From Anaerolineaceae bacterium UBA3924 (GTDB lineage: Bacteria > Chloroflexota > Anaerolineae > Anaerolineales > Anaerolineaceae), in assembly GCA_002385985.1 (NCBI GenBank), contig DGEO01000006.1:1-15573 (forward strand): a stretch of DNA of 15,573 nt, given 5' to 3'. The notes under the pieces are model-generated. The model made no database searches. It had not been told where the DNA came from and worked only from the letters and a program-made list of their open reading frames with translations. This document shows positions 13,527 to 15,573 of this stretch, piece by piece (the stretch's first letter is position 1; every line of letters starts with the position of its first letter). The position numbers and the translations under genes are program-made.

Positions 13527-14885
13527 ATGAAGAAGCGGAATCAAACGGAGAGCGGACAGATTATTGTCATTTTCGCTATCGCCCTGATAGCGCTGCTGGC
13601 GCTGACGGCCCTGGCCATCGACGGCGGTATGGTATACGCCGACCGCCGCCACGACCAGAATGTGGCCGACGCAGCGGCCTTTGCCGGCGGTTCGGCCGCG
13701 GCCAAGGTGCTGGAAGAGGGGCTGGCTGGCATGCCGGCCACCAGCTACCACGGCAGCTTTGAATGCCCGGCGACCAATGCCTGCGGTTCCATCGCCGACC
13801 CGGAGCAGCGGCACATCTGCCTGGCCATGCAGGCGGCACGGGCGGCGGCCCAGGCGCGAGCACGGGAGAATATTAACCTCGCCACGCAAACCGAGCTGGA
13901 AACCGGGCTGGCCAACGACAACGGGGTGGAGGTCTCCTGCGTGGATAATGATACCAGCAGGAGCGTCATGCCCGATAAATACATACAGATTGAAGTCCGG
14001 CTGACCTCCCAGACGAAAACCTCCTTTGCCCACATCGTCACCGGCGAGAACACCATCACCAACAAGGTAGCCGCCATTGTGCGAGTGCGCCCGAGACAGC
14101 CGTTTATGGGCGGGAATGCCATTGTGGCGCTGAAAGACACCTGCAGCGGTAAAAAGGATGGAGTGTATTTCAACACGAATAAGCCGGTGATCGTCAATTA
14201 CGGTGGTATTTTTTCCAATGCATGCATCGAAGGTAAAAATAAAACGGAGGTAAATGCTCCGGACGGTAAGATCCTATTCGGCATTAGCTGGAACGGAGTT
14301 GGGGATTTCAATCCTGAGCCTGAACATACGAGTGGACGTATGGGGAAAGTCCCCATGCCTGAAATTGATTGCGATGCTCTTCCGGTAGGGAAAAAAGATA
14401 GTAAGACCGGAATGCATCAACCCGGCACGTATACAAGCTTGCCCAAGGATGCTGTCCTGGCTCCTGGGCTGTACTGTGTGAAAGGTGGTTTAAAAATTCC
14501 CAATGGGGGTATCCGAGGAGAGGGCGTAACCATTTATATCCCTAACGGGGGTATTGACATCAACGGCGGTACGAATTATTTGAGAGCGCCTACCGAACAA
14601 GAAGCCTCGGCTGGTTTACAGGCTGGTATCGCCGGTTTGTTGATCTACTTACCCGAAAGCAATGACAGTGGTATCAAGATTACCGGTAATCCCGGCTCCG
14701 ATTTTGTCGGAACGATTTACGCCCCTTCGAGTGCAATTCGATTCTCTGGAAATTCCAATACAGATGGATATCACACCCAATTCATCGGTTACATTTTTGA
14801 ATGGGACGGCACTTCATCGATGACGATCAATTACGATCAATCCATGGCTTACTCTTCTCCGGCCTACCTGGAGCTATTCCGCTAA
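13527..14885 (+). CDS. TadG-like pilus protein with low-GC C-terminal beta-rich domain
   Basis: A 452-residue exported protein. ATG 13527 follows AGAAGGAG (13513-13520). The N-terminus SGQIIVIFAIALIALLALTALAIDGGMVYADRRHDQNVADAAAFAGG is the TadG/PilX-like N-terminal helix and following segment (residues about 9-55); the +5 Glu of TadE is absent here (Ile). Residues about 60-190 form a periplasmic region with Cys residues and QIEVRLTSQTKTSFAHIVTG. From about residue 205 the protein changes to Gly/Asn/Ile-rich repeats (GIFSNACIEGKN, APGLYCVKGGLKIPNGG, GEGVTIYIPNGGIDINGG, GSDFVGTIYAPSSAIRFSGN) that look like a beta-helix or beta-solenoid. They resemble the DUF7305-type domain of PilX/TadG proteins; that family label is tentative. 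No von Willebrand A domain is seen. DNA composition falls from roughly two-thirds GC to about 40-50% across this half, a strong sign of separate origin. Last gene of the operon. Confidence 0.85.
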   Translation: MKKRNQTESGQIIVIFAIALIALLALTALAIDGGMVYADRRHDQNVADAAAFAGGSAAAKVLEEGLAGMPATSYHGSFECPATNACGSIADPEQRHICLAMQAARAAAQARARENINLATQTELETGLANDNGVEVSCVDNDTSRSVMPDKYIQIEVRLTSQTKTSFAHIVTGENTITNKVAAIVRVRPRQPFMGGNAIVALKDTCSGKKDGVYFNTNKPVIVNYGGIFSNACIEGKNKTEVNAPDGKILFGISWNGVGDFNPEPEHTSGRMGKVPMPEIDCDALPVGKKDSKTGMHQPGTYTSLPKDAVLAPGLYCVKGGLKIPNGGIRGEGVTIYIPNGGIDINGGTNYLRAPTEQEASAGLQAGIAGLLIYLPESNDSGIKITGNPGSDFVGTIYAPSSAIRFSGNSNTDGYHTQFIGYIFEWDGTSSMTINYDQSMAYSSPAYLELFR

Positions 14886-14898
14886 TCTCACGCGTCGA

Positions 14899-14936
14899 GT
14901 TCCGCGCGGGGGTTACCTGACGGCTCCGCGCGGAAC
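14899..14936 (+). repeat. 11-bp inverted repeat just after the TadG-like gene
   Basis: GTTCCGCGCGG (14899-14909) and CCGCGCGGAAC (14926-14936) are perfect reverse complements around a 16-nt loop. A second, mutually exclusive pairing exists between GGGGGTT and AACCCCC in the same stretch. The stem begins 14 nt after the stop codon, a natural place for a transcription terminator, but no T tract follows, so a role in 3'-end protection or Rho-linked termination is equally possible. Confidence 0.65.
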
Positions 14937-14942
14937 CCCCTG

Positions 14943-15034
14943 AACCTTACAACTGCTTTGCACCTGCACGATTGAGCTTTTGCACGCCCACCCGGACCCG
15001 CCAGCGCGGAATCGTCCGGGTCTTTTGCTATTCC
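14943..15034 (+). repeat. Structured direct repeat, copy 1
   Basis: A 92-nt unit repeated 177 nt downstream without gaps (72 of 92 positions identical by hand alignment). Conserved blocks are TTTGCACCTGC, ATTGAG, the hairpin and TTGCTATTCC. Its hairpin pairs ACCCGGAC (14990-14997) with GTCCGGGT (15014-15021), with an inner CCGC/GCGG stem and an AATC bulge, and is followed by CTTTTG. On the plus strand this resembles an intrinsic terminator, but the conserved upstream blocks are not explained by that alone. Confidence 0.75.
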
Positions 15035-15045
15035 GGGCAGCGCTC

Positions 15046-15101
15046 CCGGGTTCACTATTTCTGAAGACCGGCTGCGCCTTTCGCCGGCTTTCAGAACCCG
15101 G
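15046..15101 (+). repeat. Long imperfect hairpin between the two direct-repeat copies
   Basis: CCGGGTT (15046-15052) pairs with AACCCGG (15095-15101), and CTGAAGACCGGC (15061-15072) pairs with GCCGGCTTTCAG (15083-15094) with one wobble and one mismatch, around a 10-nt loop. The left side has an 8-nt bulge between the two stems. The whole would form a stable stem of about 18 pairs on either strand. I see no matching hairpin sequence after copy 2, so it is not simply part of the repeat. Confidence 0.6.
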
Positions 15102-15119
15102 CGCCAGCCCATAAGCTTG

Positions 15120-15211
15120 AACTTTACAGTTCCTTTGCACCTGCCCAATTGAGCCCTGTCGTTCCCACCCGGGCCCGCCTGCGCGGTTTTGCCCGGGTCT
15201 ATTGCTATTCC
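15120..15211 (+). repeat. Structured direct repeat, copy 2
   Basis: The second copy of the 92-nt unit. Its hairpin pairs ACCCGGGC (15167-15174) with GCCCGGGT (15191-15198), keeps the inner CCGC/GCGG stem (15175-15178 with 15183-15186), and has a TTTT bulge where copy 1 has AATC. Relative to copy 1 both members of one stem pair have changed, A-T to G-C, while the loop and bulge differ freely. It is followed by CTATTG, a weaker T tract than in copy 1. Confidence 0.75.
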
Positions 15212-15240
15212 CAGCGGGCATCACCGCCATTTGCAGCCCA

Positions 15241-15264
15241 CCGGCCTGAGGGCCGGCCCATTTT
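15241..15264 (+). terminator. Short GC hairpin followed by TTTT
   Basis: CCGGCC (15241-15246), loop TGAG, GGCCGG (15251-15256), then CCCA and TTTT (15261-15264). This is a weak intrinsic terminator shape. It ends only 21 nt before the ATG at 15286, so it either terminates upstream transcription immediately before the next gene or sits in that gene's 5' leader as a regulatory hairpin. Confidence 0.4.
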
Positions 15265-15285
15265 AGAAACGAGACATTCAACCGC

Positions 15286-15573
15286 ATGAAATCCTTCATT
15301 TCCATCCTCACCTTCACCGTCCTGATCAGCCTGATCTTACAGCCATCATTGACGGCCCAGGCCCAGTACGCTCCCCCCGAGCCGCCGGCGCTGCTGGGCG
15401 AGCCCGGACCGGACCAGGCCAGGGTCCTGCCCGTGCGGAGCGAGGGCGGCCGCCTGCTGCGCAGCCGCGACGTCCGGTTGGCGCTGGAAAACCTGCCCGC
15501 CCCGGGCCGGACAGGCGGCGCCCTGTCCCTGCCGCTCTTAGCCGACGCCCGCTTCACCGCCTGGGTGCTGGCC
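15286..15573 (+). CDS. Secreted protein, N-terminal part only (possible metallopeptidase propeptide)
   Basis: Ninety-six codons are visible and the frame runs off the right edge. The N-terminus MKSFISILTFTVLISLILQP is a Sec signal peptide, with likely cleavage near SLTAQAQ (about residues 22-27). After a proline-rich stretch the sequence reads LPVRSEGGRLLRSRDVRLALENL, then ALSLPLLADARFTAWVLA. The 'LRSR.V.....LL... L.L.LF.D..FTAV' pattern is familiar from the N-terminal region of bacterial secreted reprolysin-like zinc metallopeptidases, so a protease precursor is a reasonable guess; the catalytic domain is not in the window. No Shine-Dalgarno sequence is evident; ATG 15286 is supported by the signal peptide and by the non-coding, hairpin-rich DNA before it. 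Confidence 0.7.
   Translation, partial: MKSFISILTFTVLISLILQPSLTAQAQYAPPEPPALLGEPGPDQARVLPVRSEGGRLLRSRDVRLALENLPAPGRTGGALSLPLLADARFTAWVLA

Larger units (their letters stand above)
14886..15285. other. 400-nt non-coding interval rich in hairpins
   Basis: No credible gene lies between the TadG-like stop and the next start. The high-GC interval contains, in order: an 11-bp inverted repeat (14899-14936), the first copy of a 92-nt element (14943-15034), a long imperfect hairpin (15046-15101), the second copy of the element (15120-15211), and a short GC-rich hairpin followed by four Ts (15241-15264). The minus-strand frame across 14913-15557 is open but is read as a by-product of GC content. The interval is unusually structured for a simple operon boundary. 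Confidence 0.75.

Noticed and set aside
14130..14885. Diversity-generating retroelement target at the end of the TadG-like gene
   Set aside because: No reverse transcriptase, template repeat or C-type-lectin fold is visible; Asn/Tyr codons at the 3' end are explained by the lower GC content.
14943..15211. Integron attC-like or cyclic-di-GMP riboswitch interpretation of the repeated element
   Set aside because: No paired RYYYAAC/GTTRRRY ends or integrase were found, and the conserved bases of GEMM riboswitches (including the tetraloop-receptor pattern) are not present on either strand.
14913..15557. Minus-strand open frame with an internal protein repeat (NRPGQ/KRPGR...GW...VQVQ-like)
   Set aside because: The apparent protein repeat follows from the DNA direct repeat having a period (177) divisible by three. 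The change preserving the hairpin favours a nucleic-acid function, and the frame overlaps the signal-peptide gene at 15286.
1..15573. CRISPR arrays, tRNA/rRNA genes, insertion sequences
   Set aside because: Reading both strands I found no regularly spaced identical repeats, no cloverleaf or rRNA-like sequence, and no transposase or terminal inverted repeats with target duplications.

Overview
The window is high-GC bacterial chromosomal DNA. The gene families point to Chloroflexota, probably an Anaerolineae-like lineage. The evidence is a TadE-like pseudopilin with a long Thr/Pro 'TPTPTDT' stalk, a nidogen-like secreted protein, a DUF92 membrane enzyme, a PH-domain/DUF1648-like membrane protein and a CHASE4-like NarL-type two-component pair. 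The taxonomic call is inference; no rRNA, tRNA or mobile-element gene is present to anchor it.

Layout. Positions 1-917 carry two minus-strand regulators: a response-regulator receiver protein running off the left edge, and a Fur-family zinc repressor. The Fur gene shares a 96-nt divergent promoter region with a small integral membrane methyltransferase (ICMT/NnrU type). A run of plus-strand membrane genes follows: comEC (DNA uptake channel, with a decayed C-terminal metallo-beta-lactamase-like domain), then a tightly coupled trio of PH-domain membrane protein, DUF92 protein and MFS transporter, linked by TGATG and GTGA overlaps. This trio meets head-to-head, with 2 bases between stop codons, a minus-strand two-component system: a histidine kinase and a NarL/LuxR response regulator joined by an ATGA overlap. 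The kinase is divergent from a plus-strand surface-appendage operon: TadE-like protein with Thr/Pro stalk, secreted nidogen-like protein, second TadE-like protein, and TadG-like protein. The ATPase, platform and prepilin-peptidase genes of a Tad system are not in the window. A 400-nt non-coding interval then holds a cluster of hairpins, including a 92-nt element present twice. The window ends in the N-terminus of another secreted protein.

How the genes may work together. The kinase/regulator pair lies back to back with the pseudopilin operon across an AT-richer promoter region containing a 20-bp palindrome, so it is a reasonable candidate regulator of that operon. The four appendage genes look like minor pilins plus an exported adhesin-like partner; comEC elsewhere in the window would fit a pilus used for DNA uptake, but that link is speculative.

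Most noteworthy points: (1) the tandem structured element at 14943-15211, whose two copies differ by a compensatory A-T to G-C change in the stem; (2) the sharp fall in GC within the TadG-like gene, suggesting its C-terminal domain has a different origin; (3) the loss of the metal-binding motif in the ComEC beta-lactamase-like domain; (4) several TATAAT/TACAAT boxes lying so close to start codons that the mRNAs should be leaderless or nearly so. I did not find a clear previously undescribed multi-gene system.
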